NCBI RefSeq assembly: GCF_000526155.1
Contig: NZ_JAFN01000001.1
Coordinates: forward strand, 1,244,501 to 1,308,500
Source: Deferrisoma camini S3R1
GTDB taxonomy: Bacteria; Desulfobacterota; Deferrisomatia; Deferrisomatales; Deferrisomataceae
Direction of reading: 5' to 3'
Length of the DNA stretch: 64,000 nucleotides
Every line of letters starts with the position of its first letter. The stretch's first letter is position 1. This document shows, piece after piece, positions 8,816 to 21,947 of the stretch. The position numbers were made by a program, and so were the translations under genes. Under the pieces are notes generated by a model. The model made no database searches. It saw nothing but the letters and a program-made list of their open reading frames with translations, and was not told the origin of the DNA.

Positions 8816-10507
8816 TTACGGCTTCAACACCTTCACATCTTCCACGGTTCCGTCGAAGATTTCCAGGGCCCCGCGCACGAGGGGATGCTCCAGGGCCTCC
8901 TTCCGGAGGTTCCGGGCCCGGTCCGAGGCGGACCGGGGGCGCTGCGCGTCCGAGCCGGACGAGACCACGAACTCCACCCCGGCCCCGGTCCCCCACACCC
9001 GGCCGGCGGCCTCCCGGAGGACTTGGGCCTTGGCCCGGAAGAAGAAGAGCTGCTCCCGGTCCGTCTCCACCACGAGCCGCTTCCCCTCCGGATCCCAGCT
9101 GGAGAACCTCGCGTGCTCCCGGAGCACGTTCCACACCACCCGGTTGCGCTCCCGAAGGCTCTCGAGGAACCGATCCCACCCCTGCCCCGGGTCTGCAGGG
9201 GCCACCGGCGCCTCGGGGGCGGGCGGGGGCTCCGGTTCGCGGGGCTCCGCCGTCGGCGGCGGGGCCGCGGGTGTCGCCTTCGGGGGCTCGGGCCTTCGCG
9301 AGCCGGCCCCGGCGGCGGGCACGCGTTCGGGCGGCCTGGGCCGGGCCTCGCCAGGGGGCCGTGGCCCCCCTCCCCCCGGGGAACCGCCCCCCTGCCCGAT
9401 CTCGGCCAGCGAGATCAGGGGCGGCAGCAGGGCCATCTTGACCAGGGTCATCTCCAACACGGCCCACGGCTCCGGTGCCCTCCGAACGAGCTCCAGCCCC
9501 CGCGCCAGCATGTCGAACCGGGCGTGCACGTCCGCCCACTCCACCCCCTGGACCAGGCCCTCGGCCTCTGCGAGCTCGTCGGCGGGCAGGTCCACCAGCC
9601 CGGCCGGGTCCGGGACCACCCGGAGCACCGACAGGTCGCGGAACAGCTCCAGCAGGTCCTGGACCAAGCGGCCCACGTCCACTCCGAACCGGCGGGCGTG
9701 GTCCAGGGCCTCGAGCACCGCCCGGGCGTCCCGCGACAGCAGGTGCCCGGCCAAGCCGAGCAGGAGATCCCGGTCCACCACGCCGAGCACGTCCCGCACG
9801 GCCTCTTGGGTCACGCGATCCCCTGCGTAGGCGATGACCTGATCGAGCAGGCTCTGGGCGTCGCGCACGCTGCCCTCGGCCTCGCGGGCGATGGCGGCCA
9901 GGGCGGCCTCGTCCGCCTCGATCCCCTCGGCCCGGACCACGTCCCCCAGCAGGGCCACCAGCTCCCGGCGGTCCAGACGGCGGAAGTCGAACTGCTGGCA
10001 CCGGCTCAGGATGGTGGCCGGCACCTTGTGGGGGTCGGTGGTGGCGAACACGAACACCACGTGGGGGGGCGGCTCCTCCAGCGTCTTCAACAGGGCGTTG
10101 AAGGCCGCGGTGGAGAGCATGTGGACCTCGTCGATGATGTACACCCGGTAGGGCCCCACCTGGGGGGGATAGCGCACCGCCTCCCGCAGCCGGCGCACGT
10201 CGTCGACCCCGGTGTTGGAGGCGCCGTCGATCTCCAGCACGTCGGGGCTGCGGCCCTGGGTGATCTCTCGGCACGAGGAGCAGGCGTTGCAGGGGTCGGG
10301 GGTGGGGCCCTCCCGGCAGTTGAGGGCCTTCGCGAGGATCCGGGCGGCGGAGGTCTTGCCCACCCCCCGGATGCCGGTGAACAGGTAGGCGTGGGCGATC
10401 CGCCCCGAGCGCAAGGCGTTCGTCAGGGCCCGCACGATGTGGGCCTGGCCCCGAAGCTCGGCAAAGCGCTGGGGCCGCCACTTTCTCGCCAGAACCTGGT
10501 AGGCCAT
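8816..10507 (-). CDS. dnaX: DNA polymerase III tau/gamma subunit
   Basis: 563 residues from MAYQVLARKWRPQRF. It is the ATPase of the replicative clamp loader. The Walker A GIRGVGKTS lies near residues 45-53, zinc-binding cysteines in CNACSSC follow, then DGASNTGVDD, the DEVHML Walker B (about 130) and the SRCQ sensor. Domain III and a proline/glycine-rich linker (about 385-440) precede a tau-like C-terminus. An in-frame extension 40 codons upstream exists but would read towards the SRP RNA; the family N-terminus fixes the start at 10507. I saw no obvious slippery sequence for making gamma. Confidence 0.95.
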   Translation of the reverse strand: MAYQVLARKWRPQRFAELRGQAHIVRALTNALRSGRIAHAYLFTGIRGVGKTSAARILAKALNCREGPTPDPCNACSSCREITQGRSPDVLEIDGASNTGVDDVRRLREAVRYPPQVGPYRVYIIDEVHMLSTAAFNALLKTLEEPPPHVVFVFATTDPHKVPATILSRCQQFDFRRLDRRELVALLGDVVRAEGIEADEAALAAIAREAEGSVRDAQSLLDQVIAYAGDRVTQEAVRDVLGVVDRDLLLGLAGHLLSRDARAVLEALDHARRFGVDVGRLVQDLLELFRDLSVLRVVPDPAGLVDLPADELAEAEGLVQGVEWADVHARFDMLARGLELVRRAPEPWAVLEMTLVKMALLPPLISLAEIGQGGGSPGGGGPRPPGEARPRPPERVPAAGAGSRRPEPPKATPAAPPPTAEPREPEPPPAPEAPVAPADPGQGWDRFLESLRERNRVVWNVLREHARFSSWDPEGKRLVVETDREQLFFFRAKAQVLREAAGRVWGTGAGVEFVVSSGSDAQRPRSASDRARNLRKEALEHPLVRGALEIFDGTVEDVKVLKP

Positions 10508-10599
10508 CCGAGACGTTCCGTGGGGATGGGAAAGGATTGGGGCGCGCGGCCCGGCGCAGCCGGACTTCGCGACCCCCAAAAACACGACCGGCGCGGACA

Positions 10600-10711
<112 letters not shown>

Positions 10712-10762
10712 TGCCCGCGCCGGCTCCGCCCTCGCCTGCCGGGCGGTTCGGGATCGAAAAAA

Positions 10763-10852
10763 TGGCGGAGAGGGAGGGATTCGAACCCCCGGTACCCGAA
10801 AGGGTACAGTTGATTTCGAGTCAACCGCCTTCGACCACTCGGCCACCTCTCC
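10763..10852 (-). tRNA. tRNA-Ser(CGA)
   Basis: 90 nt including encoded CCA. The acceptor stem GGAGAGG pairs with CCTCTCC; the anticodon loop is CTCGAAA (anticodon CGA, reading UCG); a long variable arm (GTACCC-TTTC-GGGTAC) confirms serine class; the T-loop is TTCGAAT. It lies downstream of tadA and upstream of the SRP RNA on the same strand. Confidence 0.97.
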
Positions 10853-10910
10853 GCTCGTCGGCAGCTGATCGGGCTCGGTTCCGCTAGAGGGCCCGGACCT
10901 CCGGGGTCCG

Positions 10911-11426
10911 TCAGCCGTCCGGGTGTCCCCGCCGGCCGCGGAAGAACTCCTGCAACACCTCTGCGGCCTCGACCTGCCGAACCCCCCGAACCACCCGGAT
11001 CCGGTGGTTCAGACGGGGATCGTCGCTCAGGTCGTACAGGGTGCCGGCCGCGCCGGCGCGGGGGTCGGGGGCCCCGTACACCAGCACCGGCACCCGCGCC
11101 TGGATCATCGCGCCCATGCACATGGGGCACGGCTCCAGGGTCACCACCAGCACGGCCCGGTCGAGCCTCCACCGGCCCACCCTCCGGGCCGCCTCCCGGA
11201 GCACCACGCACTCGGCGTGCGCCAGGGGATCCCCGTAGGTCTCCCGCTGGTTGTGGCCCCGGGCCAACACCCGGCCCTCCCACAGGAGCACGGCTCCCAC
11301 GGGGACCTCACCCCTGCCCGCGGCGGCCCTGGCTTCCTCCAGGGCGAGCCCCATGGCCTCGTCCAGGCAAGGAGCGGGAGGATACCACGCCCCCTGCGGC
11401 GTTGCAACGAACCCTTCGGCTTCCAT
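10911..11426 (-). CDS. tadA: tRNA adenosine(34) deaminase
   Basis: 171 residues from MEAEGFVATP. It converts A34 to inosine in tRNA-Arg(ACG). Zinc site motifs are visible: H-A-E in DPLAHAECVVL (His and catalytic Glu) and P-C-P-M-C-M, after VPVGAVLLWEGRVLARGHNQ. ATG at 11426 gives a normal length; longer upstream frames have no support. It heads the block tadA, tRNA-Ser, SRP RNA, dnaX, ybaB, cobO. Confidence 0.93.
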   Translation of the reverse strand: MEAEGFVATPQGAWYPPAPCLDEAMGLALEEARAAAGRGEVPVGAVLLWEGRVLARGHNQRETYGDPLAHAECVVLREAARRVGRWRLDRAVLVVTLEPCPMCMGAMIQARVPVLVYGAPDPRAGAAGTLYDLSDDPRLNHRIRVVRGVRQVEAAEVLQEFFRGRRGHPDG

Positions 11427-11456
11427 GGCCTCACTGTACCATGGGGCCCCCGCCCC

Positions 11457-11489
11457 CACAACGGCACGCGTTGTGCATTCCTGCACAAC
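11457..11489. promoter_or_regulatory. Three-armed inverted repeat CACAAC / GTTGTG / CACAAC
   Basis: CACAAC at 11457-11462 can pair with GTTGTG at 11470-11475, which can instead pair with CACAAC at 11484-11489; the second pairing extends to 8 bp (GTTGTGCA-TTCC-TGCACAAC). It lies in the divergent gap between tadA and the gene at 11528. It could be an operator with three half-sites or mutually exclusive hairpins in the leader of the plus-strand gene. Confidence 0.5.
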
Positions 11490-11527
11490 CGAAACCGTTC
11501 CCCACTTCCGGTCGAGGAGGTGTTGCC

Positions 11528-11920
11528 ATGGCTTCCAACGATGCCCACGATCTCCTGCGAGCGTTCCTTCCGGACGCCCCTCTGGACCGGGTGTTCTCCC
11601 CGGAGGTGCTGGAACGGACCCGGGCGTACTACCGGCGGCTCGAACAGCTCGGGTTCCGCCTGGAGCCCGGCCGGGCCCTGTTACGAATCCGGAACGACGA
11701 GGCCGACTTCGCATTCGTCGCGCACCTCTCCCACCCCGACGACCTGGGGGAGCGCCGGGCCCTGTTCCGGGCCCTGCGCTCCCGGTTCGGAACCCGCCGG
11801 GAGCGCTGGTTCCCCTGGCTGTTCGCCGCCGGGCCGCGGGTGTGCGAAGCCTACGAGGCGCTCCGGTACCTGATCGAGCGCTGCCAGGAGGCGCGGAACC
11901 GGGAGCCCCGGGCCGCCTGA
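11528..11920 (+). CDS. Conserved-looking small protein, unknown function
   Basis: 130 residues from MASNDAHDLLRAF, chosen because a strong GAGGAGG lies 8 bases upstream; the longer in-frame start would run into the tadA control region. The product is mostly helical, rich in Arg, Leu and aromatic residues (RTRAYYRRLEQLGF, RRERWFPWLF), with no signal peptide or membrane segment. I do not recognise a family. It is followed 117 bases later by a sensor kinase in the same direction, but nothing links them functionally. GC content and codon use look like the neighbours. Confidence 0.6.
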   Translation: MASNDAHDLLRAFLPDAPLDRVFSPEVLERTRAYYRRLEQLGFRLEPGRALLRIRNDEADFAFVAHLSHPDDLGERRALFRALRSRFGTRRERWFPWLFAAGPRVCEAYEALRYLIERCQEARNREPRAA

Positions 11921-12037
11921 GGCCCGGCGCGCCCGGCCGGGGGCCCAAGGTCCTCGGCACCGGGAACCGGGGTTCCCAACCGGGGCCGGTGGCGGTACAG
12001 TAGGCGCCACGTCCGAACCCCGGCCCGGAACTCCAAC

Positions 12038-14404
12038 GTGCGGCTGCGAACCGAACGCCGACTGATCCTCGCCCTGCTCCTGTGCTCCCTTCTACCGCTC
12101 GCCGTGCTCGGCGGGCTGGGGGCGGTGGGGTTTACCCGGCTGGGAGCCGAGCTGCGGAGCGCCCAGCAGGGGCTGCGCCGCGCCGAGGCGCGCGAAACCG
12201 CGGTGGCAGCCGCGTTCCGAGCGACCGACCGGGCCTCGGCCCTGCTCCAGCGGGCGCTGGCGGACGTGCGCAGCCTCGCGGCCCTGCCCCCCTCGCCGCG
12301 GGCGTACGAGGAGTTCTGCCGCACCCACCTGGCCCCGGTCCGCACCGCCTCCGGCCGGGACGCCCCCGTGGTCTGGCCCCCCTTGTACCGCCGGGCCGGG
12401 TACGCCCCCTTGGCGCCGAGGGCCGGCTTCGTCTCCGCCCCGTTCGCGCTCCCCACCCCCGTGCCCCCCGAACCGCCGGGCCCTGGCGACGATCTGCCGG
12501 CAGGGGGCCGGATCCGGGTCGTGGCGGGCCGAGCCCCTGAGGGGCGGCTCCCCCGGGTCGAGCGGCTGGTCGCCGAGGTGTGGCGGTTCGATCTCCCCGA
12601 TCCCGGCCGGGTGTGGGCGGAGCTCGACCTCCGGCACCTGGAGCACGCCCTCGGCGCCTCCCGGGGCCGAATCGGTCTCGTGCTGTTCGACGCCGCCGGG
12701 AATCCGTGCTGGTTGGGCTCGCTGGAGCCCCCCGCGGAGGTGGTGACCCGGCTGACCGGCCCGGCCGCCTCCGGCCCCGAGTCCATGCGGGCGGGGGCCG
12801 TGGAGTGGGTGCAGGCGGGCGGTCAGGGGCTCGCCCTGGCCGCGTTCAACCCCTTCCCCGGCACCGCCCAGGCCAAACCCGCCGGGTTCGTGCTGGCCGC
12901 ACCCGCCTCGGTGCCGCCCCCGGCCTCGGACCGGGCCCTGGAGGACCTGGCCCGCCGTTACGCCGGGTACGCGGGCCTGCTGACCCTGGCGACCGGCTTG
13001 GTGATCGCGGTGGTGGCCGTGCTGGTGGGCCGGCGGGCCGTCCGGCCCTGGGTCCGGCTCAGGGAGCGGCTGTCGGCGTTCGCACCGGAGCGGGTCGAGG
13101 AGACCGACGAGGTGTCGGCCATCGCCGACACCGTGGATCACCTGGCCCAGGAGATGCGGCGCAGTGCCGGCCGGCTGCGGGAGACCGAGAGCCGGCTCGG
13201 GGAGTTCCTGGAGATGACACCGGACGGCATCGGGGTGTTCGAATCCACGGGCCGTGTCCTCCACGCCAACCGGGCCCTGTGCCAGATGCTCCGGCGCCCC
13301 CCCCGGCAGATGCAGGACCTGAGCGTCTCGGAGGTCCTGGAGGAACCCCGGGCCTGGCCCGCCCTGTTGGCCCGCCTGCGCCAGAGCAACCGGCTGCGCA
13401 ACTACGAGCTGCCCCTCCGCCGGGCCGACGGCACCCGGATCGACGCCCTGTGGAGCGCCCGGCTGGCCCTTGTAGAGGGCCGGGAGCAGATCGAGGCGGT
13501 CATCCGGGACGTGTCGGAGATCAAGGAGGCCCAGGAGCGCGACCGCGAGAAGACCGAGACCCTGTTCCGGGTGTACGGGGAGCTCCACCGGGCGCGGGAG
13601 GCCCTGCGGCAGGCGTACCAGAAGGCCGAGGAGACGGTCCACGCCCGCACCAAGGAGCTGGAGGCCTCGTACCAGACCCTCCAGGCCACCGAACGGGTCC
13701 GCACCGAGTTCCTCATGCAGATGAGCCACGAGCTGCGCACCCCCTTGAACTGCATCATCGGCTACTCCGAGGCCATGATCCAGGGGCTCGACGGCCCCCT
13801 GACCCCGGACCAGGCCCAGAGCCTGGCGCGCATCGCGGACAGCGGACGCCGGCTGCTTCGCCTGATCGAGAACATCCTGGACCTCTCGCGGATCGAGGCC
13901 GGCCGGCTGGAGATCGCGCCGTGCCCCGTGCGGGTGGAGACCGTGGCCGAGGCCGTGCTCCACCAGGCCCGGACCCTGGTGGGGGATCGGCCGGTGGCCC
14001 TGGAGTTCCGTACCCATCCCCACACGCCCCAGGCCTGGGCCGACCCGGACCGGCTCACCCAGGTCCTGTTCAACCTGGTGGGCAACGCCATCAAGTTCAC
14101 CTCCCAGGGCCGGGTGTGGGTGGAGATCCGGCCGGCCGGGGCCGGGCGGGTCGAGGTGGGGGTCGGGGACACCGGGCCCGGCATCGCCCCGGACGACCGG
14201 GAGCGAATCTTCCAGAAGTTCGTGCGGGGGGCCGCCGCGGGGGCCGACGGCGCCGGCCTGGGGCTGGCGATCTGCCGGGAGTTGGTGGAGCGCATGGGCG
14301 GCACCATCTGGGTGGAGAGCGAGCCGGGCCGGGGCAGCACGTTCCGGTTCGTGTTGCCGGCGGCCGACGCCCCGATTGACGCCGACGGCCGCGCATCCGT
14401 ATGA
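12038..14404 (+). CDS. Membrane PAS sensor histidine kinase
   Basis: 788 residues. Membrane helix 1 (about 8-30) and helix 2 (about 308-330) enclose a periplasmic sensor region without a recognised family. A HAMP-like linker (330-380), a PAS domain (from about 387, [22 protein letters not shown]), a coiled coil (about 500-545), a HisKA domain with His564 in [10 protein letters not shown], and a HATPase domain (about 640-785; N box [11 protein letters not shown], then DTGPGI and [10 protein letters not shown]) follow. No receiver domain or adjacent response regulator is present, so its partner must be elsewhere. It sits just before two nucleotide-sugar genes and might regulate surface polysaccharide, but that is only positional inference. 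The start is a GTG. Confidence 0.9.
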   Translation: MRLRTERRLILALLLCSLLPLAVLGGLGAVGFTRLGAELRSAQQGLRRAEARETAVAAAFRATDRASALLQRALADVRSLAALPPSPRAYEEFCRTHLAPVRTASGRDAPVVWPPLYRRAGYAPLAPRAGFVSAPFALPTPVPPEPPGPGDDLPAGGRIRVVAGRAPEGRLPRVERLVAEVWRFDLPDPGRVWAELDLRHLEHALGASRGRIGLVLFDAAGNPCWLGSLEPPAEVVTRLTGPAASGPESMRAGAVEWVQAGGQGLALAAFNPFPGTAQAKPAGFVLAAPASVPPPASDRALEDLARRYAGYAGLLTLATGLVIAVVAVLVGRRAVRPWVRLRERLSAFAPERVEETDEVSAIADTVDHLAQEMRRSAGRLRETESRLGEFLEMTPDGIGVFESTGRVLHANRALCQMLRRPPRQMQDLSVSEVLEEPRAWPALLARLRQSNRLRNYELPLRRADGTRIDALWSARLALVEGREQIEAVIRDVSEIKEAQERDREKTETLFRVYGELHRAREALRQAYQKAEETVHARTKELEASYQTLQATERVRTEFLMQMSHELRTPLNCIIGYSEAMIQGLDGPLTPDQAQSLARIADSGRRLLRLIENILDLSRIEAGRLEIAPCPVRVETVAEAVLHQARTLVGDRPVALEFRTHPHTPQAWADPDRLTQVLFNLVGNAIKFTSQGRVWVEIRPAGAGRVEVGVGDTGPGIAPDDRERIFQKFVRGAAAGADGAGLGLAICRELVERMGGTIWVESEPGRGSTFRFVLPAADAPIDADGRASV

Positions 14405-14432
14405 TCGCCGACCTCTTCTCGGAGCCGACACC

Positions 14433-15452
14433 ATGCAGATCGATCCCAACCGCTTCATCTACAACCCGGCGCTGCGCACCGACCGCAGGGTGCTCGTGAC
14501 CGGCGGGGCCGGGTTCCTGGGCTCGCACCTGTGCGAGGCCCTGCTGGCACGGGGCAAGGAGGTCCTGTGCCTCGACAACTACTTCACGGGCCGCAAGCAG
14601 AACATCGCCCACCTCACGGCCCATCCCGGTTTCGAGCTGCTGCGCCACGACATCACCCACCCCCTGTTCGTGGAGGTGGACCAGATCTACAACCTGGCGT
14701 GCCCGGCCTCACCGGTGCACTACCAGTACAACCCGGTGAAGACGATCAAGACGAGCATCCTGGGTGCGATCCACACCCTGGGGCTCGCCAAGCGGGTCAA
14801 GGCCCGGATCCTCCAGGCCTCGACCAGCGAGGTGTACGGCAACCCCACGGTGCACCCCCAGCCGGAGACCTACTGGGGCCACGTGAACCCGATCGGGGTC
14901 CGCAGCTGCTACGACGAGGGCAAGAGGGCCGCCGAGTGCCTGTTCATGGACTACCACCGCCAGAACGGCGTGGACGTGCGGATCGCCAGGATCTTCAACA
15001 CCTACGGCCCCCGCATGCTCCCCGACGACGGACGGGTGGTGTCGAACTTCGTGGTGCAGGCCCTGCGGGGGCAGCCCCTCACGGTGTACGGGGACGGCTC
15101 TCAGACCCGCAGCTTCTGCTACGTGGACGACCTCGTGGACGGTCTGATCCGGCTCATGGGGCAGGACGGCTTCGTAGGCCCCGTGAACCTGGGCAACCCC
15201 GAGGAGTTCACGATTCTGGAGCTGGCCGAGCTGGTGCGGGAGATGACCGGGTCCCGGGCCGAGATCCGGTTCCTGCCCCTGCCGGCCGACGACCCGGTGC
15301 AGCGTCGGCCCGACATCGCCCTGGCCCGGGAGAGGCTGGGCTGGGAGCCCAAGGTGCCCCTGCGGGAGGGGCTTCGGCGCACCATCGACTACTTCGACGA
15401 CTGGCTGCGGGAGAACCCCTTGGACGGGCCGCGAACGCCGCCCGAGGCATAG
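14433..15452 (+). CDS. UDP-glucuronate decarboxylase-like NAD-dependent SDR (UXS family)
   Basis: 339 residues from [16 protein letters not shown] lies 8 bases upstream, preferred over an in-frame ATG at 14376 that would overlap the kinase gene. An NAD-binding GGAGFLGSH motif, [34 protein letters not shown], the catalytic Y-x-x-x-K variant [11 protein letters not shown], and IFNTYGPRM match UDP-xylose synthase, which converts UDP-glucuronate to UDP-xylose. dTDP-glucose dehydratase-like enzymes are the alternative, but S-C-Y-D-E-G-K-R is characteristic of UXS. With galE 45 bases downstream it likely supplies activated sugars for the polysaccharide exported by the 1-5.7 kb genes. Confidence 0.88.
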   Translation: MQIDPNRFIYNPALRTDRRVLVTGGAGFLGSHLCEALLARGKEVLCLDNYFTGRKQNIAHLTAHPGFELLRHDITHPLFVEVDQIYNLACPASPVHYQYNPVKTIKTSILGAIHTLGLAKRVKARILQASTSEVYGNPTVHPQPETYWGHVNPIGVRSCYDEGKRAAECLFMDYHRQNGVDVRIARIFNTYGPRMLPDDGRVVSNFVVQALRGQPLTVYGDGSQTRSFCYVDDLVDGLIRLMGQDGFVGPVNLGNPEEFTILELAELVREMTGSRAEIRFLPLPADDPVQRRPDIALARERLGWEPKVPLREGLRRTIDYFDDWLRENPLDGPRTPPEA

Positions 15453-15497
15453 GGGGAGAGTTTCCCAGCGGGCCCAAGGCCCAAAAGGACGATAGCC

Positions 15498-16481
15498 ATG
15501 GCAGAATCCGTGCTGGTAGCCGGAGGGGCCGGGTACATCGGCTCCCATGCGGCGAAGCTCCTGGCCCAGCGGGGCTTTCACCCGGTGGTGGTGGACAATC
15601 TGGAGCGGGGCCACCGTTGGGCGGCCCGGTGGGGGACGTTCGTGGAGGCCGACCTGGCCGACCGCGAGGCGGTGCGGGCGGTTCTGCTGGAGCACCGGAT
15701 CCGGGCGGTGATGCACTTCGCGGCCTACGCCTACGTGGCCGAGTCGGTCCGGGACCCGGGCCCCTATTACCGCAACAACGTGGCCACCACCCTGGCCCTG
15801 CTGGAGACCATGAAGGAGGTGGAGAGCGAGTTCTTCATCTTCTCGTCGACCTGTGCCACCTACGGCGAGCCGGAGCGGGTCCCGATCCCGGAGGACCACC
15901 CCCAGCGGCCCATCAACCCCTACGGCCGCACCAAGCTCGTGGTGGAGCAGATGCTCGCCGACTTCGAGGCCGCCTATGGCCTTCGCCACGTGAACCTGCG
16001 GTACTTCAACGCGGCCGGCGCCGACCCGGACGGCGAGATCGGCGAGGCCCACGACCCCGAGACCCACCTGATTCCGCTGGTGCTGGAGGTGGCCCTGGGC
16101 ACCCGACCCCACATCGCGGTGTTCGGCACCGACTACCCCACCCCCGACGGCACGTGCGTGCGCGACTACATCCACGTGACCGACCTGGCCGAGGCCCACG
16201 TGCTGGCCCTGGAGCACCTGCTCTCCGGCGGACAGAGCCGGGCCTACAACCTGGGGAACGGCACCGGATACTCGGTGCGGCAGGTGATCGACGAGGCCCG
16301 GAAGGTCACCGGCCGGGAGATCCCGGTTCTGGAGGCCCGCCGCCGGTGGGGCGACCCGGCCGTGCTGGTGGGATCGAGCGACCGGATCCGCTCGGAGCTC
16401 GGGTGGACGCCCCGATACCCCGGGCTCGACACGATCCTGGAGACGGCCTGGAACTGGCACCGCAACGGCCCGCCCGGGTGA
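15498..16481 (+). CDS. galE: UDP-glucose 4-epimerase
   Basis: 327 residues. The NAD-binding GGAGYIGSH motif at the N-terminus, VMHFAAYAYVAESV, the SSTCATYGEP loop, the catalytic Tyr-x-x-x-Lys in NPYGRTKLVVEQ, NLRYFNAAGADP and CVRDYIHVTDLA are all classic GalE. It interconverts UDP-glucose and UDP-galactose. It follows the UXS-like gene by 45 bases on the same strand. Confidence 0.95.
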   Translation: MAESVLVAGGAGYIGSHAAKLLAQRGFHPVVVDNLERGHRWAARWGTFVEADLADREAVRAVLLEHRIRAVMHFAAYAYVAESVRDPGPYYRNNVATTLALLETMKEVESEFFIFSSTCATYGEPERVPIPEDHPQRPINPYGRTKLVVEQMLADFEAAYGLRHVNLRYFNAAGADPDGEIGEAHDPETHLIPLVLEVALGTRPHIAVFGTDYPTPDGTCVRDYIHVTDLAEAHVLALEHLLSGGQSRAYNLGNGTGYSVRQVIDEARKVTGREIPVLEARRRWGDPAVLVGSSDRIRSELGWTPRYPGLDTILETAWNWHRNGPPG

Positions 16482-16499
16482 CGACGGGGCCGCCCCGGC

Positions 16500-20160
<3,661 letters not shown>

Positions 20161-20182
20161 GGGCGGCGGCAGCCGCAAAAAA

Positions 20183-20229
20183 ACCGGCGGCCCGGGAATT
20201 CGCCGTTCCCGGGCCGCCGGTCGCTTTTT
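20183..20229. terminator. Strong bidirectional intrinsic terminator
   Basis: A 16-bp perfect stem (ACCGGCGGCCCGGGAA with its complement, 7-nt loop) is preceded by seven A and followed by CGCTTTTT, so it works for metY on the plus strand and for the cyclodeaminase gene on the minus strand. Confidence 0.92.
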
Positions 20230-20252
20230 GGGGGGAGGGGGCGCAGACCCTG

Positions 20253-20879
20253 CTACAGGCGACGCTTCACGTCGGCCAGGGCCTGGAGCTTGTACTCCTC
20301 GGCCTCCACGAACAGCCGGGCCCGCTCCCGCACCAGCATCTCCTTGAACGACTCGGTCTTGATCGAGGGCAGGTTGATGTCCACGCTCAGCATGGCGGCC
20401 CGCAGGGCGGCCTCGGCCACGTAGGCGCCCACCCCCACGTCCGAGATCGCCCCCTTGTTCCCCACGGGCGCGAGCCTGGCGGCCATCTTCAGGATCTCGA
20501 GGCACACCTTGCAGATCTCCAGGGGAACCTGGGAGGCGTTCTGGGCCGCCTTCTCCATGGCCTCGTCCTTGGCCCGGTGCTGCTCCTCGGTGTCGGTGGG
20601 CATGCGCCAGGCCTTCATGAAGATCTCGAACGCCTCCATGTCCCGGGCCGTCAGGGCCTTGAGGTCCTCGATGGCCTTGGCGCATCCGTCGGCCACCTCC
20701 TGGGCCAGGTCCTGCACGTCCTCGTACCCCTTCTTTCCGAGGGTCAGGTTCGCCACCATGCTCACCATGGCCGCGGCGTTGGCCGCGACCACGGCGCTCA
20801 CGCTCCCTCCGCCGGGGGTGGGGCTCTTGGAAGCGGCCTCGGCCAGGTACTCGTTCAGGCTCTTCGCATAGATCGACAT
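20253..20879 (-). CDS. Formimino-/methenyl-tetrahydrofolate cyclodeaminase family protein
   Basis: 208 residues from MSIYAKSLNEYL. The S-P-T-P-G-G-G-S-V-S-A motif near residues 18-28 and the all-helical body with AAMVSMVANLT are diagnostic of the FTCD_C/FchA family. Members act either as formimidoyltetrahydrofolate cyclodeaminase (histidine breakdown) or methenyl-THF cyclohydrolase. It lies 17 bases after folD on the same strand, which points to one-carbon folate metabolism; no histidine-degradation gene is nearby, so the precise reaction is open. The start at 20879 has GGGAGGGGAG upstream. Confidence 0.88.
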   Translation of the reverse strand: MSIYAKSLNEYLAEAASKSPTPGGGSVSAVVAANAAAMVSMVANLTLGKKGYEDVQDLAQEVADGCAKAIEDLKALTARDMEAFEIFMKAWRMPTDTEEQHRAKDEAMEKAAQNASQVPLEICKVCLEILKMAARLAPVGNKGAISDVGVGAYVAEAALRAAMLSVDINLPSIKTESFKEMLVRERARLFVEAEEYKLQALADVKRRL

Positions 20880-20896
20880 GGCTCCCCTCCCTCGCC

Positions 20897-21772
20897 TCAG
20901 GCGAGTCCCTTCTGCAGTTTCAGGGCCTTGACCGTGTTGCCCATGATGATCGTGGTGGTCAGGCTGCCCACCCCGCCCGGAACCGGGGTGATGGCGCCGG
21001 CCACCTCCTTGGCGGCCTCGAAGTCCACGTCGCCGGTGATGGAGCCGTCGGGCTTCTCGTTGATGGCCGCGTCGATCACCACGGCGCCCGGGGAGATCAT
21101 GTCGGCCTTGATCAGGTGGTCGGCCCCGGCCCCGGCGGCCGCCACCAGGATCTCGGCCCACCGGCAGGCCCCGGCCAGGTCCTGGGTGCGGCTGTGGCAC
21201 ACGGTGACCGTGGCGTCGCGGCCCTTCTGGAGCAGCAGCATGGCCAGGGGCCGCCCCACGGTGTCGCCCCGGCCCACCACCGTGACGCGCTTGCCCTTGA
21301 TCTCCACGCCGGAGCGCTGGATCAGCTCGATGCACGAAAGCGGGGTGGCCGGCACCAGGGCCAGGTCCTCCTGGCCGCCGAGCACGTACCCCCGGTTCAC
21401 GGCGGTGACCCCGTCCACGTCCTTGGCCGGGGCGATCGCGTTCATGACCCTGGCCTTGTCGATGTGGGCCGGCAGCGGCAGCTCCACCAGGATGCCGTGC
21501 ACGTCCGGATCGGCGTTGAGCTTCTCCACCAGGCCCACCACCTCGACCTCGGGGGTGTCGGCGGCGAGCTCGTGCACCTCGACCACCACGCCCACCTTCT
21601 CACCCGTCTTCACCTTGTTGCGGGCGTACCACACGCTGCCCGGGTCGTCGCCCACCAGGACCACCGAGAGCTTGGGCACGATCCCCTTGGCCTTCAGGCT
21701 CTCCACCTCCTGAGCCAGCTCGGCCCGGATCTCCTCGGCGATGGGTCCTCCCTTGATGATCTTCGCGGCCAT
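20897..21772 (-). CDS. folD: Methylenetetrahydrofolate dehydrogenase/cyclohydrolase
   Basis: 291 residues from MAAKIIKGGPIAEEI; GGGAGG precedes this ATG, preferred over one six codons upstream. It interconverts methylene-, methenyl- and formyl-THF with NADP. The catalytic Tyr/Lys lie in SVWYARNKVKTGEKVG, the substrate loop is GILVELPLP, then AIAPAKDVDGVTAVN, the nucleotide motif VVGRGDTVGRPLA and C-terminal TPVPGGVGSLTTTIIMGNTV. Likely in an operon with the cyclodeaminase. Confidence 0.96.
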   Translation of the reverse strand: MAAKIIKGGPIAEEIRAELAQEVESLKAKGIVPKLSVVLVGDDPGSVWYARNKVKTGEKVGVVVEVHELAADTPEVEVVGLVEKLNADPDVHGILVELPLPAHIDKARVMNAIAPAKDVDGVTAVNRGYVLGGQEDLALVPATPLSCIELIQRSGVEIKGKRVTVVGRGDTVGRPLAMLLLQKGRDATVTVCHSRTQDLAGACRWAEILVAAAGAGADHLIKADMISPGAVVIDAAINEKPDGSITGDVDFEAAKEVAGAITPVPGGVGSLTTTIIMGNTVKALKLQKGLA

Positions 21773-21832
21773 GGCTTCCTCCCTTCGCAATCCTCATGGA
21801 AAAACGCCCCGCCAGGGGCCCGAATCCGCCGT

Positions 21833-21861
21833 AAGAAAACACACCCCCACCCCGGTGTCAA
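21833..21861 (-). promoter_or_regulatory. folD: Possible promoter for folD (perfect -35, weak -10)
   Basis: Reading leftwards, a perfect TTGACA (21856-21861) is followed after about 17 bases by a T-rich TTTCTTA segment. Only the -35 is convincing. Confidence 0.4.
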
Positions 21862-21884
21862 GCGCCGCCGAAACGCCTTTTGGG

Positions 21885-21913
21885 TTGGCTCCTTCCCGGC
21901 GATCTCCTACACT
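21885..21913 (+). promoter_or_regulatory. larC: Sigma-70-like promoter for larC
   Basis: TTGGCT, 17-base spacer, TACACT, ending 34 bases before the larC start. It diverges from the folD promoter region. Confidence 0.5.
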
Positions 21914-21947
21914 TTTCGCTCCCCGATTCTCCGGACGGAGGCTTCCC

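Noticed and set aside
12092-14458. A 788-codon frame antisense to the sensor kinase
   Set aside because: Mirror of a real gene with third-position GC bias; low-complexity His/Gly/Pro product and no start signal.
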